Shown here piece by piece: positions 33,677-43,433 of a stretch of 64,000 nt of DNA. Origin of the DNA: DAOQVB01 sp964400865 (GTDB lineage Bacteria; Patescibacteriota; Microgenomatia; UBA1400; PJMF01). The stretch is from assembly GCA_964400865.1 (NCBI GenBank), contig CAYNWG010000001.1, positions 22,291-86,290 of the forward strand. Direction: 5' to 3'. The first letter of the stretch is position 1. Each line of letters begins with the position of its first letter. The position numbers and the translations under genes were made by a program. The notes beneath the pieces were generated by a model. The model made no database searches. It saw only the letters and a program-made list of their open reading frames with translations, and was not told the origin of the DNA.

Positions 33677-36600
33677 ATGGCACTTATCGATAACAAAAAT
33701 CAAACAATGCACCAAGCGTTAGTAAACGCACTTTCTACATCCGATAGCATCGATATTGAAGTTGGATATTTCTATTTTTCTGGGTTTGAGCTCCTCGCAA
33801 ATGAGCTTAAGAATAAGAAGGTCAGAATTTTGGTTGGTAAGCAAATTGACCCTAATGCAGTTCCCAAAATAATCGCAATGCAACAAAAAACAGGTAAATC
33901 AATCGACTTTGACCGATTTCAACCTCAAGATACTTATTCCTCAAGATCAGAGCAAAAAGGTGATTATTTCAAAGGATTTACCAAACTTTTTAATGAAACC
34001 CAAGTGTTTGACGATCCAAAATCACAGGAAGCCTACAAAATATTTGAGCAAAAAATTATTGATGGCACGCTACAGATTAAACTCACAAATACTGATGAAC
34101 ACGGAAAAATATATCTAGTCCATAACGCACCGGAGTTTAATCAAGGCGGTGATTTTCCTGGGACTAGATTTCTTGGATCAAGCAATCTTACCTATAACGG
34201 ACTTATTGAACAGGGAGAACTTAATGATTCTTCTAGAGACAAACAAGTATTTTTAGATGGTTGTGCGAAATTTGATTCAATGTGGAGTGATGCGCAGAAT
34301 ATAGATGTGGCAACGCCTGAGAATAACGAAGAATTTAAAGAAGTTGTTAAAAAGCTTTGGATCAATGCAGTCATCCAACCCTATTTAATGTACATCCGAG
34401 TGCTTCATGAGCTCTTTGGTAAAGATCGTAATACCGATATCGAATCTCCGGGAAAAATAACTGACGATTCATTCATCGACCTTGAATATCAGCTTGATGC
34501 AATCAGAATGGGAATCGACCGAATTAATCAATATGGCGGGGTTATCATTGCTGACGTCGTAGGACTTGGAAAAAGTATTATTGCTTCTGCTATTGCCTAT
34601 AACTTAGCCCAAAAAGACCATCTCCACGTTGTCATTATCAGTCCTCCACATTTGATAACTCAGTGGGAAGAATATCAAGCCCATTTTAGACTGCCAGGTA
34701 CAAAAATATTTAGCTCTGGAAAAATTGACGATGCTTATCAATGGTGCACAAATCAGATTACCGGTCCAGTTCTACTTATTCTTGATGAGGCACACCGTTA
34801 TAGAAATGAATTAACAGATGACTATACTTTACTCCATTCGCTTTCGAGGAGTAACGCCGGTAACAAAGTTGTCATTTTGACAGCAACACCATTTAACAAT
34901 GATCCTAAAGATGTATTTGCTCTAGTTAAGCTATTCCAGACCCCAGGCCAATCAACTATCAGATCGGTAGATAACCTATCGCTACGTTTTAGGGAATTAA
35001 TAGATCGTTATAAAAAACTAAGGTCTAGCCTTCGAAGCAACAAACTTACCCCAGACGAAATTACTAGTGAAACCAAAGAGATAGCCCAGGAACTACGAAG
35101 ATTGATTGAACCAGTTATCGTCCGTAGATCAAGACTAGATTTACAAACCATATCTAGATATAGAAATAACCTGATTAAGCAAAATATCGCCTTTGCAAAA
35201 GTTGAAGGACCTGAGTTGCTTGAGTACGAATTGGGTGAATTATTTGATCTCTACTTAAATACCCTTGAAACTCTAACTAACGAGGATCATGGGTTTGAGG
35301 GAGCTCGTTATAAGCCTGTGACGTATATCAAAGAGGACAAGCGAGAATTATTCATGCAAAAGTATGGTTCGTATTTGGATGACGTCGATCTACAAAATGC
35401 TCAAACAAACTTGGCAACCTTTATGAAACGGTTGCTAGTCATGCGTTTTGAAAGTTCAAAAGAAGCATTTCATATTACACTTCAAAACATGATCGATTCT
35501 AACCAGATGATTGCCAGGTGGTACAACGATCAAGGTAAGGTTCCAATTCTTAAAAAAGGAAAAATTCCAGATCCAGATTCATTTATCGATGATGCGGGAG
35601 ACGATTTAACCACAGAATTTTCCGAACAATTTAACGACAATGATGAATCGAAGTATAAATTGTTATTCGTAGAAAGAGACTGGCTTGAACCTGACTTCAT
35701 CAAAGAGGTTGAAGAAGACACAAAACTGCTTTTATCAATTCGCGAGCAGTGGTTTGGCGCGAATAAGGCAATTGCCAATCTTGATCCAAAACTTGATTGT
35801 TTGGTCGATAATATCAAACGACTTTTAGACGATAACCCAGAAAGAAAAATTGTCATTTTTTCTGCTTATGCAGATACTGTAGATTATCTTGGAGAAGCAA
35901 TTAAGAATGCTGGAATTAAGCGGGTGTACAAGTACACCGCAAAAGACGCTTCAAGAGCGAACAGAGAATTGCTAAGAAATAATTTTGATGCAGGAGTGAA
36001 GTCTGAACTACAGGTGAATGACTATGATGTCCTTGTCGCCACTGATGCATTGAGTGAAGGGTACAATCTTCATCGTGCTGGAGTAATTTTTAACTACGAT
36101 ATTCCATTTAATCCAACAAGAGTGATTCAGCGTATTGGTCGTATTAATCGCATAAACAAAAAGGTGTTTGATGCTCTCTATGTCTACAATTTCTTCCCAA
36201 CCTCAATCGGCGAAGCTGAAACAAGAATTCAGCAAATTAGCACACTTAAGATGACGCTCATTAATGCTGTCGTAGGGAGTGACACCAAAACACTAACGGG
36301 AGATGAAGAGTTAAGAAGCTTCTTCAAAGAAGAATATAACAAAGCAAATTCAGAGGCTGAATTTCAGTCTTGGGACGCTACCCATCGTGAGGTTTATGAT
36401 CAAACTTCTGATGAGGTAATTGAAAAAGCTCTATCTATTCGTCCGAGAAGTCGTGTGCTTCGAAAAGGACAAATGATTAGTGGTGGCATTGCCTTTGGCA
36501 AAAAAGGAAATCACGCCGTTTTCGCCATTAAGGAAGGTACAGATGGAGAACCTGAGGTGGTATCTGCCGAAAAAGTGTTACCGTTGTTCGCTGCTAAACC

Positions 36601-36982
36601 AGACGAAGAAGGTGCTTCACCAGATGTGACTTTTAACGAACTCTTCGTACTTATTAGAGACAAGTTGTTTGAAAAACACAAATTGCCACGCTTAAGCGGA
36701 AATCGAGCAAAAGCACTAGAACCATTACAGATGCTTATTGAAAATTACCCACAAGCTAAAGACTACGCTATGGATTTAATCAAGGTTATTAAAGAATACG
36801 ATGATTTGAGTGAAGGTCAATATAAACAAATTGGTCGCATTAAAATGGACAATCTGGAACAAGCATATAAAGATTTGCAGGAATTAGTTTCCAAGCAATC
36901 CATAGCTACCAGCTTGAAACGCGTTGATCAGTTAGAAGGACTTTCAGAATTAATTGTCTTATCCGAAGAACTAGCTGTATGA
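33677..36982 (+). CDS. PLD-nuclease/SNF2 helicase fusion
   Basis: 1,101 residues. The N-terminal ~240 residues are a phospholipase D-type nuclease: HGKIYLV (HxK at 142-144) and GSSNLTYNG (167-170). A SNF2-like helicase follows: VVGLGKS (Walker A, ~294-300), ILDEAHRYRN (DEAH 370-373), LTATPFNN, and in the second lobe IVIFSAYADT, LVATDALSEGYNLH and RVIQRIGRINR. Proteins with this plan partner with methyltransferases in phage-defence or restriction loci and recall DISARM helicase/PLD components combined in one chain. The next gene starts inside its stop (ATGA overlap). Confidence 0.85.
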   Translation: MALIDNKNQTMHQALVNALSTSDSIDIEVGYFYFSGFELLANELKNKKVRILVGKQIDPNAVPKIIAMQQKTGKSIDFDRFQPQDTYSSRSEQKGDYFKGFTKLFNETQVFDDPKSQEAYKIFEQKIIDGTLQIKLTNTDEHGKIYLVHNAPEFNQGGDFPGTRFLGSSNLTYNGLIEQGELNDSSRDKQVFLDGCAKFDSMWSDAQNIDVATPENNEEFKEVVKKLWINAVIQPYLMYIRVLHELFGKDRNTDIESPGKITDDSFIDLEYQLDAIRMGIDRINQYGGVIIADVVGLGKSIIASAIAYNLAQKDHLHVVIISPPHLITQWEEYQAHFRLPGTKIFSSGKIDDAYQWCTNQITGPVLLILDEAHRYRNELTDDYTLLHSLSRSNAGNKVVILTATPFNNDPKDVFALVKLFQTPGQSTIRSVDNLSLRFRELIDRYKKLRSSLRSNKLTPDEITSETKEIAQELRRLIEPVIVRRSRLDLQTISRYRNNLIKQNIAFAKVEGPELLEYELGELFDLYLNTLETLTNEDHGFEGARYKPVTYIKEDKRELFMQKYGSYLDDVDLQNAQTNLATFMKRLLVMRFESSKEAFHITLQNMIDSNQMIARWYNDQGKVPILKKGKIPDPDSFIDDAGDDLTTEFSEQFNDNDESKYKLLFVERDWLEPDFIKEVEEDTKLLLSIREQWFGANKAIANLDPKLDCLVDNIKRLLDDNPERKIVIFSAYADTVDYLGEAIKNAGIKRVYKYTAKDASRANRELLRNNFDAGVKSELQVNDYDVLVATDALSEGYNLHRAGVIFNYDIPFNPTRVIQRIGRINRINKKVFDALYVYNFFPTSIGEAETRIQQISTLKMTLINAVVGSDTKTLTGDEELRSFFKEEYNKANSEAEFQSWDATHREVYDQTSDEVIEKALSIRPRSRVLRKGQMISGGIAFGKKGNHAVFAIKEGTDGEPEVVSAEKVLPLFAAKPDEEGASPDVTFNELFVLIRDKLFEKHKLPRLSGNRAKALEPLQMLIENYPQAKDYAMDLIKVIKEYDDLSEGQYKQIGRIKMDNLEQAYKDLQELVSKQSIATSLKRVDQLEGLSELIVLSEELAV

Positions 36983-39900
36983 AATTAAACGAAAACTTTA
37001 ATCAACCAGAATTTATTGAATGGATAGGTGGATTCTTACCTGATTTTTCCGGGGATATTCGCAAGGTTGATGTTTCAAAAAGTTTTCAAGGTATTAAATC
37101 AATCCAAACCATTGGTGAATCGTCTCTAGGAGTAAGAGTATATGTTATCGAGACTGAACAAGATCCATCCAGAAGAAAAATTGGACTTGCAACAGAAAGT
37201 TTTAGTTTACTCCGCGATTACGGTACCCCTAATGCCATAATCGTTTATTTTTCTGAAAACTCATCGCTTTGGCGACTTTCGTTGTTAACAAGCGCGTTAT
37301 CTTGGGATGAAGGAAAAATTAACAAAAAACTCTCTAATCCAAAGCGTCAATCATATGTTCTCGGTTCAAAGGCGAAAGTAAAAACACCTCACCAATATCT
37401 TATCACTAAAGGTAGTATTGTTGACTTTAACGATTTGAAAAGTAGATTTTCACTTGAGGTGGTTAACAAAGAATTTTACAAAGAAATATCTCATGCCTTT
37501 ATACAACTTGTCGGCGGACAGATTGCTAATGGCAAATCTAAAAAGACAGTTGAAGCTCAACTTAAACTACCTTTTGTAAAGGATCAAAGTCAGACGAGTC
37601 AGGAGTTTGCTGTCAGACTTATTGGTCGCATAATTTTTTGTTGGTTCTTAAGAGAAAAACGTAGCGCCTCTGGTCATTCATTAATGCCAAAAGAGCTACT
37701 CTCTTTTGACGCTTCCAACACAATTGGCGACTATTATCATAAAATACTTGAGCCAATTTTCTTTGAGGTACTTAATAAGCCAATCAAGTCTAGAAAAGAA
37801 ACATTCATTAATGACTTATTTTCGGCAATACCATACCTGAATGGTGGTTTGTTTTCTCCTCATGAGGATGATTTTTTTAACTACAACGAGGGTAAACAGG
37901 CAATTAATCACAACATAGTAGTAGTGCCTGATTTATGGCTTAAACCATTCTTTGAAGTACTTGAGACCTACAACTTTACTATCGATGAAAATACAAGTTT
38001 TGACGAAGAACTTTCTATTGATCCAGAAATGTTGGGAAGAATATTTGAAAATCTTTTGGCTGAAATTAATCCTGAAACTGGTGAATCAGCCAGAAAAAGC
38101 ACCGGAAGTTACTACACTCCCAGAGTAATTGTTGATTATATGGTTGATGAAAGTTTGCACTTATATCTCCATGAAAAGACAAACGTTTCAGAGAATAAGT
38201 TGCGCTCACTTATTAGTTATGATCTGGAAGACGACAACATAAACCCCCTTAAAGATGAGGAAAAAGATAGTATTGCTCAGGCATTGGGAGCCATCAAAAT
38301 TTTAGACCCTGCATGCGGTTCAGGAGCGTTCCCCATTGGTGCACTTCAAAAAATTGTATTCATACTCCAACAAATCGATCAAAATGGACAATTGTGGTTT
38401 AAAAAACAAATTCAAAATACTCCAATTGAATTGCGAAAAGTAATTGAGAGAGAGTTCCAAGAGAAAAATTTTGATTACATCCGCAAGTTGGGGATAATTA
38501 GAGAAAATATTTATGGTATAGATATTCAACCTATTGCCACAGAAATTTCCCGCCTAAGATGTTTCCTTACCCTCGTGGTTGACGAACGAATAGACGACAC
38601 TCTTGAAAACCGTGGCATTGAGCCACTTCCTAATCTAGATTTTAAATTTGTAACAGCAAATACTCTAGTTGGCTTGCCAACAACAAGTGGATCAACTAGT
38701 CAAATGGGTTTATTTGAGGACGACGCAGGAATCAAGGAACTTAAAGAAGTCCGCGATATGTTTTTTAACGCATCTGGTTTTGAACGCGATCAGCTAAAAC
38801 TCCAATTTGCCCAAACTCAAAATAGAATGCTTCACAAGCTTATTGACGAAAGCAGACGTGGACACGCAGACATGACTGCCAAACTAACCTCATGGGATCC
38901 TTTTAGTCATAAAATGTCAGATTGGTTTGATCCAGAGTGGATGTTTGGTTTAAAAAATGGCTTTGACCTAGTCATAGCTAATCCACCATATATTGATTCA
39001 GAGGGAATGGTGAAGAATCATCTTGAATATTTAAGAGAATATTTGACTGAGAATTACAAATTAACTAGGGGTAATTGGGACATTTATATTGCTTTTTTTG
39101 AAAAGGGTTTTAATACACTTAATGAAAACGGGATTCTAACCTACATTAGTCCTGATAAGTGGATTTCAAAACCTTTCGGTACTGAATTACGAAAACAAAA
39201 ATTTATCACAATGTACTCACTCCTCAACGCAGGAAGAGAAATCTTTGAAAGTGCCAAAGTGGATTCTATAGTATCGATCTTTCATAAAGAGAAAACGACT
39301 GACAAGCTTAAAGTCTATAAAATTATCGAAGAAAAGATAACTCACTTGAGAGATTTTGATAAGAAAACACTTAAAGCCCCATATACCTTAGACGGCACTT
39401 TTTCTCCTCACCTTAATTTGATAAGCAAACTTGATAAATATGTGTCAGCAAGCGAAACATTAAACTGCGAAAATGCATGCGCCACATCTGACGCCTATAA
39501 ACTAGCCCCTTTAGTAATGGACTTGGATGGTAAATTTGATGATTCTTACCTAAAAATAATTAATACAGGAACAATTGGTAAGTGGACTCCAAAATGGGGA
39601 CTAAAAGAAATGACTTATCTCGGAAATAAATATATCAGGCCAGTTGTTAGAAAGTCTGTTTTCATAAATGAGTTTCCTAATTCATACTCCAAGAAATCAG
39701 CAAAGCCTAAGTTAATTCTAAAGGGATTAAATTTGCTTGATGTTTGTTTGGATGAGACAGGTGAAATAATTCCAGGAAAATCAACACTGATGATATCCGG
39801 TTTTGATGATACTCGATTGAAATTGTTGATGGCATATCTAAATTCGCCATTACCAGTGTTTTATTTGAAAGAAAAATACCCAGCTTCAAGTTATAACCAG

Positions 39901-40137
39901 GGCACAACGTTCACAAAAGATATGATAAATAATCTTCCTGTTCCCAAATTAAATACTACTATGGAAAGTCAAATTCTAGAGTGTGTAGAAAAGTTGATAA
40001 AGTTAAGCGCAACTATGGAAAACGCTCGTTCAGTTGAGTCTAATAGTGAGGTCGAGAATTTGCAGAATAGAATTAACACCTTTATATACGACTCATTTAA
40101 TTTAAGCGGCGCCGAGGTTAATATTATTGAGAACTAG
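36979..40137 (+). CDS. Eco57I-like adenine-specific DNA methyltransferase
   Basis: 1,052 residues. SAM motif I is ILDPACGSGAF (~441-451); the catalytic motif IV is NPPY (669-672), as in N6-adenine methylases of the type IIG/Eco57I group. A leading SYYTPRVIVDYMV block and the target-recognition-like C-terminus (YLNSPLPVFYLKEKYP, NLPVPKL) are typical. No PD-(D/E)XK nuclease is evident in the first 350 residues, so cutting may come from the neighbouring PLD-helicase. It overlaps the helicase gene by 4 bp and is followed after 2 bp by the DUF4365 gene. Confidence 0.85.
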   Translation: MKLNENFNQPEFIEWIGGFLPDFSGDIRKVDVSKSFQGIKSIQTIGESSLGVRVYVIETEQDPSRRKIGLATESFSLLRDYGTPNAIIVYFSENSSLWRLSLLTSALSWDEGKINKKLSNPKRQSYVLGSKAKVKTPHQYLITKGSIVDFNDLKSRFSLEVVNKEFYKEISHAFIQLVGGQIANGKSKKTVEAQLKLPFVKDQSQTSQEFAVRLIGRIIFCWFLREKRSASGHSLMPKELLSFDASNTIGDYYHKILEPIFFEVLNKPIKSRKETFINDLFSAIPYLNGGLFSPHEDDFFNYNEGKQAINHNIVVVPDLWLKPFFEVLETYNFTIDENTSFDEELSIDPEMLGRIFENLLAEINPETGESARKSTGSYYTPRVIVDYMVDESLHLYLHEKTNVSENKLRSLISYDLEDDNINPLKDEEKDSIAQALGAIKILDPACGSGAFPIGALQKIVFILQQIDQNGQLWFKKQIQNTPIELRKVIEREFQEKNFDYIRKLGIIRENIYGIDIQPIATEISRLRCFLTLVVDERIDDTLENRGIEPLPNLDFKFVTANTLVGLPTTSGSTSQMGLFEDDAGIKELKEVRDMFFNASGFERDQLKLQFAQTQNRMLHKLIDESRRGHADMTAKLTSWDPFSHKMSDWFDPEWMFGLKNGFDLVIANPPYIDSEGMVKNHLEYLREYLTENYKLTRGNWDIYIAFFEKGFNTLNENGILTYISPDKWISKPFGTELRKQKFITMYSLLNAGREIFESAKVDSIVSIFHKEKTTDKLKVYKIIEEKITHLRDFDKKTLKAPYTLDGTFSPHLNLISKLDKYVSASETLNCENACATSDAYKLAPLVMDLDGKFDDSYLKIINTGTIGKWTPKWGLKEMTYLGNKYIRPVVRKSVFINEFPNSYSKKSAKPKLILKGLNLLDVCLDETGEIIPGKSTLMISGFDDTRLKLLMAYLNSPLPVFYLKEKYPASSYNQGTTFTKDMINNLPVPKLNTTMESQILECVEKLIKLSATMENARSVESNSEVENLQNRINTFIYDSFNLSGAEVNIIEN

Positions 40138-40139
40138 CT

Positions 40140-41798
40140 ATGTATGGAAAAAAAAGAAGTATTCAACAGATTATAGATAAAAATGGCCGTCTGATTTTTG
40201 AATCTGCATTACCGAACTCAGAAAAATTCAGTATGGTTTTTAGCTGGGAAAGCGAAGACTTTGGAATTGATGGGCACATGCAGGTTTTCAGAAATAAAGA
40301 GCATGAAGGTGAGTTCCTCAAAGTACAATTAAAAAGCAAAGGTCGGGCTAAGTATATCAGTGAGGGACAAATCTTAAGCTATTCTCTAGATTTTGATTCG
40401 GCATATTTTCTCATCAAGAAGGTAAAGGATCCCGCTGTTTTGATTGTAGTTGATAACAAGAGCAAGCAGGTATTTTGGTATCCTATCCAAACAAGCGTAG
40501 ATGCGCGAGTTGCCCTTGAGCAGAGGCTTCTGGAAGACAATCGGGCGGAAAACCCATCTATCACCCTCCACATTGACGTTAAGAAGAACCTCTTAAGTCG
40601 TATGAAGTATCAAGGTCTTTACACCTACTTTGAGGAGGCAAAGGTTCAGCTAGCTAAAGAGGCACTGCTGAATCTAAAGGCTGACAAAACTTTGAGTGCG
40701 GGCGTCAAACATATAAACGAGATTGAGAGAAAAATGTATGAGTTGGAGGGCTTTGATTGGGCGTTTCGGAAAGGGATCGTCCTTACTCCAAGGACGGTAT
40801 TCTCAATTGAAACTTCTGATGGAAAAAGTGTTGATTATTTTCCAAATAAAAACTATAAGCCAGAACTTGCTCCTAGAATCAATTTGCGGACTAAGTTTTC
40901 TACAAAAACTAAGGATGGCATAGAAAAATACAACGCATTTCGGAAGGCTGTACAGGACGGCAAGGGATCAGTTGACTTAAGTAGTGAGTATATAGATTCG
41001 TTTGAAGTTGTTATTGGTACCCAGCTTGTTGATAGCAATAAAAGTGGTGGTAAAACAAGTGTCAGTATTGGTCAATCTAAGAATAGACAGCTTGTTTCTT
41101 TAAATAATGGAGATAGTGAATTGGAACATCGTGTTGATATCTGGGCAGAAGATGGCGCTTTTATTATTCAGAGCGTTGACGGCCAACCTCTTAGCATTCG
41201 CCTCAGCCTTAAGATGGGTGAGTTATCGGCAAAATTCACTTTTGGTGTGAATCCAGACTTTATGGCAAATGCCTCCCAACATCTTCGAATGCTAGATTTT
41301 ATACGCAACACAAAAGAGCTAGTCATCAGTGTTACGGACCATGATGGTTTCAAGCACAAGCTTTTTGGAGGTAGCATCAATGTTCCTTCTCTAGTTACCG
41401 AAGATCAATATAGATTTGCTAAGGCACTTGCTGAAATTGAGCAGACTAGTGGTACCCAGATAACTTTTCCCTTACCTGACACTTTGACTAGAGAAGATAT
41501 AGCAAATGTTTTCTGGGTTCACCGGATATTAACTCAAGGCAAGATTGTGCAAAAAATCACTTTATCCTTCACGCTTCAAAAGAGACCACCTGAGCATGTG
41601 GAGAAAGACAAATACATGAGTATGACTCAAACCCCGCCAGAAATTTATTTATTTGGCAGGCCTTACATAATGCCTGGTTTCACACAAACTATTGCAGGAA
41701 AAATTACGGGATTAGAAACTCCTGAAGGAAAGGCTAAACCTAGCTATAAGCTTGAAATGGAGGAGGCTGAAATTTCTATCAAGAAAACCCTCGGCTAA
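40140..41798 (+). CDS. DUF4365-like nuclease-fold protein
   Basis: 552 residues. The N-terminal ~150 residues carry DFGIDGHMQV and FLKVQLKSKGRAKY, the D...Q-x-K core of DUF4365, a restriction-endonuclease-like fold of defence loci. The rest is beta-rich, with motifs unlike known domains (RINLRTKFSTKTKDGIEKYN, HLRMLDFIRNTKELVI). It probably acts as nuclease or sensor with the helicase and methylase just upstream (2-bp gap). The function of the C-terminal two thirds is unknown. Confidence 0.65.
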   Translation: MYGKKRSIQQIIDKNGRLIFESALPNSEKFSMVFSWESEDFGIDGHMQVFRNKEHEGEFLKVQLKSKGRAKYISEGQILSYSLDFDSAYFLIKKVKDPAVLIVVDNKSKQVFWYPIQTSVDARVALEQRLLEDNRAENPSITLHIDVKKNLLSRMKYQGLYTYFEEAKVQLAKEALLNLKADKTLSAGVKHINEIERKMYELEGFDWAFRKGIVLTPRTVFSIETSDGKSVDYFPNKNYKPELAPRINLRTKFSTKTKDGIEKYNAFRKAVQDGKGSVDLSSEYIDSFEVVIGTQLVDSNKSGGKTSVSIGQSKNRQLVSLNNGDSELEHRVDIWAEDGAFIIQSVDGQPLSIRLSLKMGELSAKFTFGVNPDFMANASQHLRMLDFIRNTKELVISVTDHDGFKHKLFGGSINVPSLVTEDQYRFAKALAEIEQTSGTQITFPLPDTLTREDIANVFWVHRILTQGKIVQKITLSFTLQKRPPEHVEKDKYMSMTQTPPEIYLFGRPYIMPGFTQTIAGKITGLETPEGKAKPSYKLEMEEAEISIKKTLG

Positions 41799-41839
41799 TA
41801 TATCACGATGCAACAAAAAACAACTAAATTAAAACGTAT

Positions 41840-43345
41840 ATGATCCTATCAAAATCCGACTACATGCTTTTTCTTCGTCATCCAGCCTGGTTGTGGTTGA
41901 AGAAATTTGATAAGCATCAACTACCTGAAATTGACGGAAACACTCAAGCTATTTTTGATACTGGACACGAGTTTGAAGAATATGCTGAAAAGCTTTTTCC
42001 TGAAGGTCTGAAGCTGGGGTTTAATAACTACGATGAGTACAATGCCTTAACCAGAAAAACAAAGGGTGCACTGGATAGTGGTGCTAAGACTATTTTTCAG
42101 GGCAAGTTTGAAGTAGATGGGCTAACCTGTATTGTGGATGTGTTGAATCAAACTGATGATGGGGTGTATGACTTGATTGAAATTAAATCGAGCACCAAGG
42201 TTAAACCAGAGCATGAGTATGATCTGGCTTTTCAATTATTAGTTTTACACAAAGCCGGTATTAAAGTAGGTAACATTGCTGTAGTTCATGTTAATAAAGA
42301 ATATGTTAAGGACGGTTTGATTGATCCGGAAGGCATTACAGAGAAGACTGATGTGACCGGAGCAGTGCGGATGCTGGTTGATATCACGCAAGAGCAAATT
42401 GATAAAGCTAAGCAGGTGCTGTCATCACGGCAGATGCCCGATATATCTCCACGATTTGTTAATCAACTGGAAATATCTGATACCTCTTGGTTCGAGGACT
42501 GGATGAAAATTTATTTTAGCTTAAGGCCGAACTTGGATTCTAGCAGCATTTACCACTTAAGTTACCCTTCTTCCAGACAAATTGGTGAGCTCGAGGATAA
42601 AGGTATCACTTTAATAGGTGATGTTCTCGATGAATTAGCCTTGCGACCTAAACAGTTAACCCAAATCCAAACTAGCAGAAGCAATCAAAGAGTGATCGAC
42701 AAAGACAAAATTAAGGAGTTTCTGGAGAGTTTTGCGTATCCATTGTACTTTTTTGATTATGAAACTTTATCTTCGGCCATTCCTTACTTTAATGGCGGTA
42801 GTCCATACCAAGATTACCCTTTCCAATACTCACTCCACGAGCAGGATTCTCCTGAAGCCGAAGTTAGGCATTTGGAGTACTTGCATGCTGAGGCTTCCAA
42901 CCCAATGCTATCGCTACTGGAACAGCTAAAGGCTGATATTGGTAACTCAGGGACAATCCTAACTTGGAACATGAGCTATGAAAAGGGATGTAATCAGAGG
43001 ATGGCGAAATTTTATCCTGAGTACAAAGAATTCTTAGAGGGAGTGAATGAGCGGATTAATGACCTAATGATACCTTTCTCTAAGATGTGGCTTGTGGATA
43101 AGAATTTTTTTGGTAGTGCTTCCGTCAAGAAGGTGTTGCCGGCTTTAATACCTGAGTTAACATACAAAGACTTAGATGTGTCCGATGGGTTATTAGCTCG
43201 TCGAGTGTGGACAGAAACAATCCTTATGGGCAAGAATCCAGAACAAAAAGAAAAGGTTCTATCAGACCTAAGTACCTACTGTACTCTCGACACGCTTGCT
43301 ATGGTTAGGATATTGGAAGTATTAAGGAAAATTGTTTATGAGTAA
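41840..43345 (+). CDS. DUF2779-type protein: Cas4-like nuclease plus DnaQ-like exonuclease
   Basis: 501 residues. N-terminal part: LSKSDYMLFLRHPAWLWL, a Cas4/RecB-type start, then D and ExK residues in IVDVLNQTDDGVYDLIEIKS. C-terminal part: FFDYETLSSAIPYF (an acidic DxE of the DnaQ fold) and LSTYCTLDTLAMVRILEVL, the closing D-x-x-A-M of DUF2779. Likely a DNA or RNA exonuclease. It follows the DUF4365 gene after 41 bp and closes the defence-like operon. Confidence 0.75.
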   Translation: MILSKSDYMLFLRHPAWLWLKKFDKHQLPEIDGNTQAIFDTGHEFEEYAEKLFPEGLKLGFNNYDEYNALTRKTKGALDSGAKTIFQGKFEVDGLTCIVDVLNQTDDGVYDLIEIKSSTKVKPEHEYDLAFQLLVLHKAGIKVGNIAVVHVNKEYVKDGLIDPEGITEKTDVTGAVRMLVDITQEQIDKAKQVLSSRQMPDISPRFVNQLEISDTSWFEDWMKIYFSLRPNLDSSSIYHLSYPSSRQIGELEDKGITLIGDVLDELALRPKQLTQIQTSRSNQRVIDKDKIKEFLESFAYPLYFFDYETLSSAIPYFNGGSPYQDYPFQYSLHEQDSPEAEVRHLEYLHAEASNPMLSLLEQLKADIGNSGTILTWNMSYEKGCNQRMAKFYPEYKEFLEGVNERINDLMIPFSKMWLVDKNFFGSASVKKVLPALIPELTYKDLDVSDGLLARRVWTETILMGKNPEQKEKVLSDLSTYCTLDTLAMVRILEVLRKIVYE

Positions 43346-43433
43346 TCGTGATGGTTTAAAGTCAAGACTTGAAGATCTGGAAGATGTAACTTCCGATGAA
43401 GAGCAGAACCAAATTGAAAAATCAAATAAATGA
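43338..43433 (+). CDS. 31-residue acidic coupling peptide
   Basis: ATG at 43338 lies inside the end of the DUF2779 gene, and the TGA at 43431-43433 overlaps the ATG of the HtrA-like gene (ATGA). The peptide is very acidic and helical (SRLEDLEDVTSDEEQNQIEK). Precise start/stop overlap with both neighbours supports translation, at least as a coupling ORF. No function is known. Confidence 0.5.
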   Translation: MSNRDGLKSRLEDLEDVTSDEEQNQIEKSNK

